This document shows, piece after piece, positions 1 to 7,998 of a stretch of DNA of 35,678 bases (positions within the stretch are counted from its first letter, which is position 1; each line of letters starts with the position of its first letter). Position numbers and translations under genes: made by a program. Location: positions 1 through 35,678 of the IMG/VR virus record IMGVR_UViG_3300032157_000035; one strand, given 5' to 3'. The DNA comes from a virus. A model generated the notes under the pieces. It made no database searches. It was given only the letters and a program-made list of their open reading frames with translations, and was not told the DNA's origin.

Positions 1-1537
1 TGTATGCTTGCTTAGTATAATCACTCATCTGCTGGTCTATCGTAGTAGACGGTGAGTTTAGAAAGCGATTAGCCTTCTCATACTCAATAGCCTCTAGTTC
101 GCCAAAATCATTGTTCCGATACTTAACACGAACAGTACGAGTAGGGTTAAGCTGATGCTCAGCAAACTTGGCATCATAACTAATGATCTGCTCAAGCTGT
201 TTGTTAAGTTTAGCTCTTTGTAACAGAAGATCGACGTTGTTCCCAGTGCCCTGCGCTATGTTCTGGTCGATCAGGTCGATGTAACCCTCTATCTCTTTAC
301 GAGACGGAAGGTCTTTAGTAACAAACTCGATATCTACTTCAGCAACAAACCCATCCGCTAGCTGTTCCTTGACCCTGGCCCTTCCTGCAAATTGATTGAG
401 GTACTTAGTATTGGCCGCTGCGACTTCCTCAGGAGTCCAGTAGGACCTCTGCATAAGAAATGCGGGATCATGCAACGGCTTCATGATATTAGCCGTCTCA
501 ACCTGTCGAGCAGCTATAATTGCCTGAGTATCGGCAGCTAATGCATCCGTTACATCTGGATCAAGCCCTTCGCCACCAAAAGGAGAGGTAGACTGGGCCG
601 CATCTATCTGGGTAGTACGAGCTGCTCTAGCAACTGCGCCGTCCGATAATGCGGCGGCATTAAGTTCTGCTGCACGCTTGGTTTGACCAGCATCCCGAAG
701 AATCTTTACTGGGGTATTGGCTGCACGAGTAAACTTAGTAAGCTTCATTACCTTGGTAACACCAAGAGTAGTAGCTAAGTCCACAACGTCCATAGCAAAC
801 AGCGTCTTTAAATACCCGATATCATTAGGATCGAGGTAGGCTTGCATGCGTTCCATGAACATGAATGGATTATCTCCACTCATCTTCATAACCTCGTCCA
901 TAGCATCCGGCAGTGCTGCAAGGAACTCTTCGTCACTCAGACGATGGAGTTGTTCTACACTATACTTGAGGGAGAAATCTCCGGTCGTAAGCTCTTGATG
1001 AGTTCTACGACCCGGAATCATCTGGGTCCAGAACTCTTTGTTCTTCCAACCCAAGGTCTCAGGATCGAAGCCTGCTTCCTCTAACTTAGTCTGGAGCAGC
1101 AGTGCAGCATACTGTCTACGCGCAACCTCGCGTGCGGGCGTGTATGGCTGGAACCTACTGAGGAATTCGGCCGATGCTCCTGCTAACTTACGGACATTAG
1201 TCTCCTCTCCAGCAGCATCATCTATCTGAGCAAGACGTTTGACACCCTCGTCAATCGCGCCTATATTGGCGTAGTGATCGAGCACATCTACTTTAACATC
1301 GTTGAAGGCTTTGGTTGCTGTACCTTCCACATACGAGAGTAGCTGGGTATTGTCCAGCATGCTGACGTTGGCCTGTGCAATATTCAAATTGCGCAGCAAA
1401 TCATCGTCGTCTGACATCAATGCAACGCGGTCACTGATGAAGTCGTCGATAGATTTAAATCCAGACCCACGAGCATTGTTCGGCTGAAAGACTTCAGGCT
1501 CTTGAGGTTCTTGGAAGATTGCTTGAGGTTCGCTCAT
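1..1537 (-). CDS. Internal virion (ejection) protein, partial
   Basis: The reading frame starts with ATG at 1537 and stays open for 512 codons to the left edge, so the C-terminus is missing. The protein begins MSEPQAIFQEPQEPEVF and is mostly hydrophilic and alpha-helical, rich in Ala, Asp, Glu and Gln, with no signal peptide, no membrane segment and no lytic motif in the visible part. Large helical proteins directly after the tail tubular B gene in short-tailed phages are usually internal virion proteins, which leave the capsid at infection and extend the tail through the cell envelope. That role is inferred from position. The ATG overlaps the stop of the preceding gene as TAATG, so translation is probably coupled. 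I cannot tell whether the missing part carries a transglycosylase or another enzyme. Confidence 0.6.
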   Translation of the reverse strand, partial: MSEPQAIFQEPQEPEVFQPNNARGSGFKSIDDFISDRVALMSDDDDLLRNLNIAQANVSMLDNTQLLSYVEGTATKAFNDVKVDVLDHYANIGAIDEGVKRLAQIDDAAGEETNVRKLAGASAEFLSRFQPYTPAREVARRQYAALLLQTKLEEAGFDPETLGWKNKEFWTQMIPGRRTHQELTTGDFSLKYSVEQLHRLSDEEFLAALPDAMDEVMKMSGDNPFMFMERMQAYLDPNDIGYLKTLFAMDVVDLATTLGVTKVMKLTKFTRAANTPVKILRDAGQTKRAAELNAAALSDGAVARAARTTQIDAAQSTSPFGGEGLDPDVTDALAADTQAIIAARQVETANIMKPLHDPAFLMQRSYWTPEEVAAANTKYLNQFAGRARVKEQLADGFVAEVDIEFVTKDLPSRKEIEGYIDLIDQNIAQGTGNNVDLLLQRAKLNKQLEQIISYDAKFAEHQLNPTRTVRVKYRNNDFGELEAIEYEKANRFLNSPSTTIDQQMSDYTKQAY

Positions 1538-2100
1538 TATTGTCCCGGATAGCCCATATCAACTTGGAAGGGTCCGCCTTTAGGCGCAGGTCCACCCAGT
1601 CCTCCACTAGGAGCAGGCTTCTTTTTACCAAACTTGAACGAAACCCCTGACGAAGCTACTTCATCAAGAAGGCCACTAATTGTATTGGCCGTATCCTGAG
1701 CTTTGCCAGCTTTCTTCAAGTAGTACTGTTGATTCTTTTGAAGCGTGACTAAATTTTCGAATAGTCTAGAGTTGGCGACACCTTGAGTGGAGACGCTGGA
1801 TAGAACGCCTTGTACACCAGAACTTTCTAGACCTCCCGTCTCTTGGCTAGCTCCCGCAGCTAAAGCCTCTCCTCGTGCTAAGAACATCGCACGGACCAAA
1901 TCTCTGCGCTGCCTAGCTTGCTGGAGATCAACACCCTTCTGTTCCTCCGCAGATGCCAGTCTACGATACCGCTTTGCTTTATCGGCAGAGCGTCCACCGA
2001 ACAGACCGGCTAAGCCGCCAATGACCGCCCCAATAGGACCGCCTACGGCAAAGCCTTTAGCTGCTCCGCCTAATGCACCACTAACTGCGCTGCTTGCCAT
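1537..2100 (-). CDS. Small internal virion protein, gp14-like by position
   Basis: This 187-residue protein has a glycine/alanine-rich hydrophobic N-terminus (residues 5-37, with repeated GGxxG spacing) that could insert in a membrane. A charged helical stretch with many Ala, Gln and Arg residues follows, and the C-terminal tail is rich in Gly, Pro and Lys. The layout resembles small internal virion proteins of podoviruses such as T7 gp14, which form the outer-membrane part of the ejection channel; this is a resemblance in build and position, not a proven homology. The start forms TAATG with the tail tubular B stop, and its own stop forms TAATG with the next ejection protein, giving a tightly coupled trio. 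An opposite-strand frame here has no ribosome binding site and was left out. Confidence 0.55.
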   Translation of the reverse strand: MASSAVSGALGGAAKGFAVGGPIGAVIGGLAGLFGGRSADKAKRYRRLASAEEQKGVDLQQARQRRDLVRAMFLARGEALAAGASQETGGLESSGVQGVLSSVSTQGVANSRLFENLVTLQKNQQYYLKKAGKAQDTANTISGLLDEVASSGVSFKFGKKKPAPSGGLGGPAPKGGPFQVDMGYPGQ

Positions 2101-4493
2101 TAGCCCTCTACCTGACTGAAGTTAGTCTTCCAACCCATTAAAAAGGAATCTGATCCAGACCCGGCGGTAAATTTGAGTTGGAGAACTCTACCTTTTCCAC
2201 GCAATTTGTTTTTGGTGACAACCACTGGAACTCCGTCGTCGAAGGTGTCCGAACTATCGACAGGAGTGTATACCCGTTGATGCCTGTAAACTTCCTGTTC
2301 TCGTCCCCATCGTCCAGCGGAAGCGGCATCTGCCCACTCCCACCTTGCTTGCATTCGGGTAGAACTTGGTCTAATTGGTTCAAAAGATTCGTCATATCCC
2401 TGCTCCGTTTTTCTAGAGAAGACCCATACCATGGGGATGTATTTAAAATCGGCGGGAGAACGGAAGGAATCAAATCCTGTAACAAGAAAACATTCGGGCT
2501 CACTAATCCCGAAATCGGTATAATCATCATAGTTATTTGCTTCTCCGACAATCAACTCGCCATCAATGACTCCGAGATACTTTACCTTTGACACCTCTCC
2601 GGCTTCCTTGAGTAGCATGATGCCACCAAGATAATCATCGTCTGAGTAGGCAAAGGTGAAGGGAATGAAAGCTTTCATTCGAGCATCGAAGATCAATGCT
2701 CTGTCATAGGCGTAGTCGTTATTGTCTTCGCTAGAGCTATATAACCAGATCAAACGCTTACTAAGATCATCGTATACCCCTACGCTCTGACGGCGTGTAG
2801 CCAACGGTATTGCGTTATAGAAGGTGTTTATAACCCGCTCTGACAGATTGGATACTTCGAGATATCCGGTCTGAGGATTGGGAGCTATTCCATAGATATC
2901 AGTGACTCCCCAATATACGGGAAGGTTATCCATGAGTATGACCGAGCCTGCCGAGACTGTTCCGGAATCGGACACTTTTCTAACGGAATACGAGGACGCT
3001 GCAAAATATCCCAAGTCTCCTGGACCGACTTCCCAAACTCCATTGGATGCGAATACAAGTAAGCTGGAGTTGTAAGGCACAAGTTTAAGGACATTAGAAG
3101 CCTCCGGTATTACAATCACACCACCATCAGCTGGGGTAATATCGGAGATACGCTCATCTGTAGGGTCGGCTACTTGGTAGCACTTTGCATATTGCGAGTC
3201 GTTCTCGATTACCTGGCTGAAGTAGATTCGGCCAGTAAGTCTAGCAGTGTCGATCCCGGCATACCAAGCACGGCCGGCGAAGAAGGCTCCTGCCTTAGGT
3301 CTGAAGTCAACGACGTTACCAGAGGGATTGGAAACAAATGTAGTATAGACAGTTCCCAACTGCAAGTACTGGATATACCACCCTTCGAAGGGATACGCAC
3401 TGGGGAATTCGACCACGCAGGAAAACTCACTTGCACCTCCAACGGCAGTAACCGTGACAAGTTGGTTGACATAGAAATCTGGTGTAATCGGATACAGGTC
3501 AGTCGTTGAGTACAGCCCGAGCAACTCGGATATAAACACTTCATCAGTTGGTGCCAGACCGTGAGGGGCAGACGTAGTCACTGTCAGTGTCTGAGGGCCC
3601 GGAACTTCGTTGATTACCCAGCTAGTGATTGCAATTCCGGCACCAAGATCGTAGTCCGTATTGGCCGTAGTACCTGAGAACGGAGTCTTGATGAAGTGCC
3701 CCGAAGGAGCTGATGCATCTTGGAACAACTCAGCAACCAGCTTATCAGGACTGAAAGTTCTGACACCATCTTGATCGTAGTTATCAGATGCAGTGAGGGT
3801 ACGTGCCAATCCAAGCCACGGAATCATAGCTTTAGACGGCTGCTTGCCCTGATCTGATTGGAAGGCAGATAGCATAGCATCTGTCCAACCTCTATTCTTC
3901 AGATTGTACGTATGGCTATCAGTGGCTGACGTCGGTTGGGCTGTATTGTCGTAGGCATCCGTGGCACCCACAAAGTCCCGCTCGGTGATGTTGATCTGAT
4001 ACAAAGCGAATGTAGCAGTATCAGGATTATACTCGATGTAAATCGGATTAGTATACTTACCAAACAGGAACAAGTGTCCGCGCCCGAAAGCAGCCTCTAA
4101 AGGCCACGTAGATACTTGGGTATCAGTAGCCTCATCTACGGCATATGGCCTGATGTCAAGTACGATTGTCTTGAGCGTAGGAGAACACGGATTATCGTCG
4201 TCCATGATATACAGATTGTACCCAACCTGTACCACAATCATATTGATAGTAGGTATACCGGCTACGTTCTCCCAGTCGAAGGAGCGTATAACATCTCCTT
4301 GAACATAGGACGGTATCGCGATAGCTTCACCATCCGTCTCAATACCAAGGCCAAGACGACGTCTCCGCTCTCCCTTAATGGTCAACTCATAGTTCTGTTC
4401 ATCTGTAGTGAACCCATCAGGGAAATTGATTAGGGGAGCCTCTGTGTTGAGGCCCCTCTGCATAGCGAAATATGTCTTAGCTGCTTGCGCCAT
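2100..4493 (-). CDS. Tail tubular protein B-like (tail nozzle)
   Basis: This is a 797-residue, beta-rich protein without signal peptide or membrane segments. The N-terminus (MQRGLNTEAPLINFPDGF, then a short basic run ERRRRLGLG) has the form typical of podovirus nozzle and tail-stabilisation proteins, which bind the tail at a conserved loop and then build a propeller-like body. Size, position just after the tail tubular A gene and position just before the internal virion proteins agree with T7 gp12-type proteins. The product would close the distal tail tube and guide DNA release. Start and stop are both shared with neighbours as TAATG. The family call is from fold-type features and synteny; a structural prediction would be decisive. 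Confidence 0.65.
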   Translation of the reverse strand: MAQAAKTYFAMQRGLNTEAPLINFPDGFTTDEQNYELTIKGERRRRLGLGIETDGEAIAIPSYVQGDVIRSFDWENVAGIPTINMIVVQVGYNLYIMDDDNPCSPTLKTIVLDIRPYAVDEATDTQVSTWPLEAAFGRGHLFLFGKYTNPIYIEYNPDTATFALYQINITERDFVGATDAYDNTAQPTSATDSHTYNLKNRGWTDAMLSAFQSDQGKQPSKAMIPWLGLARTLTASDNYDQDGVRTFSPDKLVAELFQDASAPSGHFIKTPFSGTTANTDYDLGAGIAITSWVINEVPGPQTLTVTTSAPHGLAPTDEVFISELLGLYSTTDLYPITPDFYVNQLVTVTAVGGASEFSCVVEFPSAYPFEGWYIQYLQLGTVYTTFVSNPSGNVVDFRPKAGAFFAGRAWYAGIDTARLTGRIYFSQVIENDSQYAKCYQVADPTDERISDITPADGGVIVIPEASNVLKLVPYNSSLLVFASNGVWEVGPGDLGYFAASSYSVRKVSDSGTVSAGSVILMDNLPVYWGVTDIYGIAPNPQTGYLEVSNLSERVINTFYNAIPLATRRQSVGVYDDLSKRLIWLYSSSEDNNDYAYDRALIFDARMKAFIPFTFAYSDDDYLGGIMLLKEAGEVSKVKYLGVIDGELIVGEANNYDDYTDFGISEPECFLVTGFDSFRSPADFKYIPMVWVFSRKTEQGYDESFEPIRPSSTRMQARWEWADAASAGRWGREQEVYRHQRVYTPVDSSDTFDDGVPVVVTKNKLRGKGRVLQLKFTAGSGSDSFLMGWKTNFSQVEG

Positions 4494-4765
4494 TAGGCGA
4501 TCTTCTCTCGCTTAACTCGATTCTTGTCAGCTACTTCGTCAGACTCATTCCAACGATCAGTAAGGAACTTGGTTAGTGTGCTTTGCGCACGAGCGGCTGA
4601 AGTAAAGTGTCCGGACAACTCCAGAACTTCGAAGCCAGGTTTATTCACAGATCGAATGCGGTACAAAGCATTGTTCGAGGGCCATGGTTCCACAACATAC
4701 TTGGTGCCCGTAGGCGAGATGTTATCGAAAAGTCCTTTGGCGCGGGTCAAAATTTCTTGGGTCAT
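4493..4765 (-). CDS. Small virion-operon protein of unknown function
   Basis: The protein has 90 residues and starts MTQEILTRAKGLF; I do not recognise it. It is soluble, mixed alpha/beta, with a basic, highly charged C-terminus (NRVKREKIA). The ATG lies a few bases after the tail tubular A stop, with a good GGAAGA Shine-Dalgarno sequence that overlaps that stop. The gene's own stop forms TAATG with the tail tubular B gene. Lying between two tail tube genes, it may be a minor tail or head completion protein, but nothing in the sequence proves it. Confidence 0.7.
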   Translation of the reverse strand: MTQEILTRAKGLFDNISPTGTKYVVEPWPSNNALYRIRSVNKPGFEVLELSGHFTSAARAQSTLTKFLTDRWNESDEVADKNRVKREKIA

Positions 4766-4768
4766 TTG

Positions 4769-5515
4769 TTATCTTCCATACTTGGGGTCGGTGTATTTCT
4801 GACGTCCCTGTTTCCATTTGTTTCGCTGAACACGCACGCGGCCACGGGACTCTTGTCGCTGCGTGATAGGATTCACTTTCTCGTCAGTACCAAGGTATCG
4901 ATTCAACGTCTGAATATACAGCACGTTCTCGATATTCTCTGGCAGTTCAGGTGTAAACTCATCTTCAATATAGAATCTAGGTCTAGTCTCTGCATAGAAG
5001 ATGCTCTTCGAACTTTGCAATGTCGAATCGATGTCGGCATTGTAAGAATCAAAGACAATGTAATTGTCGTCAAAGCTGGTCCAGTACGTAGGACCTTTGG
5101 TCTTGTTGATGATTAGAGGGATATTGGCCTCGTACATAACAGTAAGATAGTTGTCCGTATCAGTACTAGGATTGTTGTTAACTAGCGTAACGAACTCGTC
5201 CGGAGCCATGTACTGGATGTCCGAATAAAACTTATTGCCAGCCACATCAAGACGATTGTCATACTTGATCCACTTGATATCGTACGACTCGTCAGGAATC
5301 TGCATGAAGTTAGGACGATCAGTGTCGCCTAATCCACTTAACGCTTGCAAAGTCTTTGTAGACGGAAGACTGAACTCATCAATCATCTCGTTGTAGACTT
5401 GCCGCATGATTGTAGCAATGTCAAGCGCTTCTTGAGTATCCTCTATAGAATTGATCTCATCTCCACCAGTTTCAGAGAGGATGTCTTGGACAAGTTCTAG
5501 TACAGTACGCTGCAT
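4769..5515 (-). CDS. Tail tubular protein A-like (head-tail adaptor)
   Basis: The protein has 248 residues. The N-terminus is helical (MQRTVLELVQDILSETGGDE, then a long amphipathic stretch ending near residue 50). A beta-rich centre includes NKTKGPTYWTSFDDNYIVFD, and the C-terminus is very basic, with VRVQRNKWKQGRQ near residue 235. This helix-then-beta build with a late positively charged tail is typical of podovirus gatekeeper or adaptor proteins (T7 gp11 class), which join the portal to the tail nozzle. Position between the capsid genes and the tail tubular B gene supports this. A strong hairpin lies just upstream, between this gene and the decoration-like gene. Confidence 0.65.
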   Translation of the reverse strand: MQRTVLELVQDILSETGGDEINSIEDTQEALDIATIMRQVYNEMIDEFSLPSTKTLQALSGLGDTDRPNFMQIPDESYDIKWIKYDNRLDVAGNKFYSDIQYMAPDEFVTLVNNNPSTDTDNYLTVMYEANIPLIINKTKGPTYWTSFDDNYIVFDSYNADIDSTLQSSKSIFYAETRPRFYIEDEFTPELPENIENVLYIQTLNRYLGTDEKVNPITQRQESRGRVRVQRNKWKQGRQKYTDPKYGR

Positions 5516-5531
5516 ATTATTCCTAAAGGTT

Positions 5532-5549
5532 CGGGGGCTTGCGCCCCCG
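5532..5549 (-). terminator. GC-rich hairpin between capsid and tail genes
   Basis: A perfect 7-bp stem (CGGGGGC/GCCCCCG) with a 4-base loop sits in the 48-base gap between the decoration-like gene and the tail tubular A gene. On the minus strand no run of T follows, so it is not a textbook intrinsic terminator. It may slow polymerase, stop transcription partly, or protect the capsid mRNA 3' end, so that capsid protein is made in excess over tail proteins. Confidence 0.4.
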
Positions 5550-5563
5550 TTCCTAGTTGGCTA

Positions 5564-6049
5564 TTAAGCCGGGGTCAGATCATCAAACTCGACAGTGATG
5601 CGTGCACGACCGGCCGACGTGATCGTCGGAGTCGTTCCGCCCAAGGCGATATTCAAAGTCGTGTCAGCAGCAACTGGCGTATTAGCCGCCAGCGTGCCAG
5701 CACCCGCACCGTTGTAGACACCAACTGCTTCGGCTTGCGCCTCAGACAACTGGACCACACGGTTGGTAGCCTCGGAGCCCGACGTACCGACGTTAAGAGT
5801 CGGGGTCGTGCCACCAAGAGCAAACGCTTCAAACACTTCGACCAGCGCAGTGCGCCACGTGAAGCCCGCCTTGACCACTACCGTAGGACCAGTGTAAACA
5901 CCAGCCGTAAAGTCTGTGCCCTTGACGTCAATCACCAGCGACTTGCGAGGACCAACGTCACCGTTGGTTCCGAAGTTTGCCTCATCACCGGCACGTCGCG
6001 TGCCATAATGGACGCGAAGTCCATCAGCATTAGACTGAACAGTACCCAT
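5564..6049 (-). CDS. Capsid decoration or head-fibre candidate
   Basis: This 161-residue protein is rich in Gly, Thr, Ala and Val, beta-rich and almost without lysine in its C-terminal half. The motif ALGGTTPT occurs twice (about residues 77 and 136), each time followed by a short beta-type segment, as in small jelly-roll or Ig-like head decoration proteins. It follows the major capsid gene directly (10-base gap), the usual place for a head-stabilising protein. I recognise no specific family, so the role is inferred from composition and place. Confidence 0.55.
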   Translation of the reverse strand: MGTVQSNADGLRVHYGTRRAGDEANFGTNGDVGPRKSLVIDVKGTDFTAGVYTGPTVVVKAGFTWRTALVEVFEAFALGGTTPTLNVGTSGSEATNRVVQLSEAQAEAVGVYNGAGAGTLAANTPVAADTTLNIALGGTTPTITSAGRARITVEFDDLTPA

Positions 6050-6059
6050 AGATTACTCC

Positions 6060-7022
6060 TTAGGAAACCTGATCGGTATCGGTGAGAACCACTACGAGGT
6101 TTTCCGGTCGGTAGACCTTCAAACCATAACGCGCCGTAGTGAGAAACTCTTCGCGCTGGAAGTCCTTTTTGTACTCCGACTCAACCGTCGGCATCTGACG
6201 CCACGCGCCCACGAAGGGTGCGAGGTCCGGAGCCGCTGCCGAGAAGAAGATGTTCGCAACACCAGCCGCAGTCGTACGAGTCTGAATCGTCTCGTTCTGG
6301 CTAGTCGGGAGGTAGTTGCTAGTATACACGTCGAAGCCGTAGATGTTCTTGACGAACCGACGACCCGTAGCGATACCGGAAGTAATAATACCTTCCCACA
6401 TCGGGTTGTTCGACACGTTCGTAAGATTCGTCAGGGTGTTGAGCGTGTACTCAACGGACGGATCAACAAACGCAACGAGATTCGTATCCGGAACATTGGC
6501 CTTCTTCAGTGCAAACAACGCACGAGCAAAGTCAGCGACAGAGATGACCTCGTTGGTACCGGCACCAACCCAGCGATGGGCTGCACCGTTAATCAAGTTC
6601 GGGTCACTGCCAGTCTGACCGCCCGATGCGCCTGCCGCACCAAGAGCCCAGATATCCGTTTCGACCTTTTCTGCGAGCGCACGAGCCTGTTTCGGCACAA
6701 ACGAAGACATAAGCTGGGACGCATAGTACATGTCCTGCTTAGCCTTGTTCGTGATATAAGTACCGCTTGCCACGTATTCGGTGATGGTAAACGTAAAGTT
6801 ACCAGTATCCAGCGAATCATAAATAGCCTGAGAGTTCTCAGCGTAGTTACGAATCGGGAGTTCACCGATGGACGGGATATTGAAAGTATCGCCATCCGGG
6901 AACCCAGTCAGCCAATTTACATACGGCTGGGCCTGAAGTTCGTCGAGCAAGATGTCCTTAAGGTCCTGCGACCACGTGTTAGTCCGACGCAACTGCGTCG
7001 TATTACCAGTAGTATGAGACAT
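6060..7022 (-). CDS. Major capsid protein
   Basis: The protein has 320 residues and the features of an HK97-fold capsid protein. An N-terminal arm (residues 1-30) is followed by an extended E-loop-like region around GDTFNIPSIGELPIRNY, a helical spine with many Ala (about residues 100-130), and beta-rich P and A domain segments ending in a conserved-looking YGLKVYRPENLVVV. It lies between scaffold and decoration-like genes, exactly where a capsid gene belongs. There is no sign of a propeptide, in agreement with a separate scaffold gene. It forms the icosahedral shell. Confidence 0.85.
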   Translation of the reverse strand: MSHTTGNTTQLRRTNTWSQDLKDILLDELQAQPYVNWLTGFPDGDTFNIPSIGELPIRNYAENSQAIYDSLDTGNFTFTITEYVASGTYITNKAKQDMYYASQLMSSFVPKQARALAEKVETDIWALGAAGASGGQTGSDPNLINGAAHRWVGAGTNEVISVADFARALFALKKANVPDTNLVAFVDPSVEYTLNTLTNLTNVSNNPMWEGIITSGIATGRRFVKNIYGFDVYTSNYLPTSQNETIQTRTTAAGVANIFFSAAAPDLAPFVGAWRQMPTVESEYKKDFQREEFLTTARYGLKVYRPENLVVVLTDTDQVS

Positions 7023-7045
7023 TTAAGAAATCCTTTGATTTAGTA

Positions 7046-7762
7046 TTAAGAGTCCCACGCATCTCCAAGGATGTCGATCTGCCGATAACGTTCAGCTTGC
7101 AGGTTCTTATCGTTGATAAACGCACGGATACCCATCTTCTTTTTCAAGTCCTCATAATACTTGTTGTTCTTGACGGGCTCGTTTGAATTAACTGCACTCT
7201 GTCGATTGCCGACATAACCAGTACCTTGGGTACGTGGATTTGGATCAATACCGATCATGTTGAAGAAAGCACGAGGGGAGCGTACAGCAGTCGCGACTAA
7301 TTCGTCCGTACTGATACCAAGCTCTGCTGCCTTCTGCACAAGGAATCCCTTGGCATCAGCACCAAACACTTTAGTAAGCACGTTGTCCACTTCACGCTTA
7401 TTGTTCTCAGCTCTCTGCTTCAATTCACGGTTTTCAACCACCTTAACGACATCTTCCTCAGACAGTCCTACAACCTTGGGTTCCGGTTGCTGGTTATTCG
7501 TCTGACTACTGTTGTCATCAGTATTATCAGATTGATTTGCGTTCAGGCGTTCAAGAATGGACGTCTTGTTCTTCAGAGTATTCAGCTCATTGATCGCACT
7601 AGTCAACTCAGTTCTGAGAGTCTTAGTCTCATCCTCAAGTCTCGTAATATGCGTGTCTGCTTTAATCTTACCAGCGGCGAGGTCTTCGACACTAGCGAAC
7701 TTCTTTCCATCACCAACTAAGCTATCCAAAGCCGAGGTCTGGTTTTGAGTAGTCTGGGTCAT
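7046..7762 (-). CDS. Capsid scaffolding protein
   Basis: I start this at ATG 7762 (MTQTTQNQTSAL) because a clear GGAG lies 7 bases upstream; a TTG 12 bases further up would overlap that site. The 238-residue product is very hydrophilic and rich in Asn, Gln, Lys and Glu. A predicted coiled coil spans about residues 40-75, a low-complexity Asn/Gln linker follows, and a helical region comes after it. The C-terminus is basic then acidic. Such coiled-coil proteins between portal and capsid genes are assembly scaffolds that direct capsid shell growth and leave the prohead before packaging. No protease is visible in the window. Confidence 0.75.
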   Translation of the reverse strand: MTQTTQNQTSALDSLVGDGKKFASVEDLAAGKIKADTHITRLEDETKTLRTELTSAINELNTLKNKTSILERLNANQSDNTDDNSSQTNNQQPEPKVVGLSEEDVVKVVENRELKQRAENNKREVDNVLTKVFGADAKGFLVQKAAELGISTDELVATAVRSPRAFFNMIGIDPNPRTQGTGYVGNRQSAVNSNEPVKNNKYYEDLKKKMGIRAFINDKNLQAERYRQIDILGDAWDS

Positions 7763-7763
7763 T

Positions 7764-7982
7764 TTATTCTCCAATTACAGGGGTCAATAAAGTCAACAGG
7801 TCGTTGATCTTTTTCTTTTGCCCATTGTCGAGGGCAATTTCGTATTGCCACGCTGGAGAGGTATAATCAACCTTCTTATCCAGAGTAGCCAAATCTTTCT
7901 TTAGTATAGACTGAAGAATGCGAAGCACATGCTCAGAAGCAAGAACAGTCTGCTCTCGCTCAGTCTTCTCTGAGTCGCTCAT
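7764..7982 (-). CDS. Small unknown protein between portal and scaffold
   Basis: The product has 72 residues from ATG 7982 (MSDSEKTEREQTV); an upstream in-frame ATG at 8033 would overlap the portal gene by about 35 bases and is less likely. The protein is helical and charged, with a central stretch LRILQSILKKDLATLD likely to form a helix. I know no family. Genes of this size between portal and scaffold are common in podoviruses and may help scaffold or portal assembly, but here that is only positional. Confidence 0.6.
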   Translation of the reverse strand: MSDSEKTEREQTVLASEHVLRILQSILKKDLATLDKKVDYTSPAWQYEIALDNGQKKKINDLLTLLTPVIGE

Positions 7983-7998
7983 CCCGGGATCGAACCAA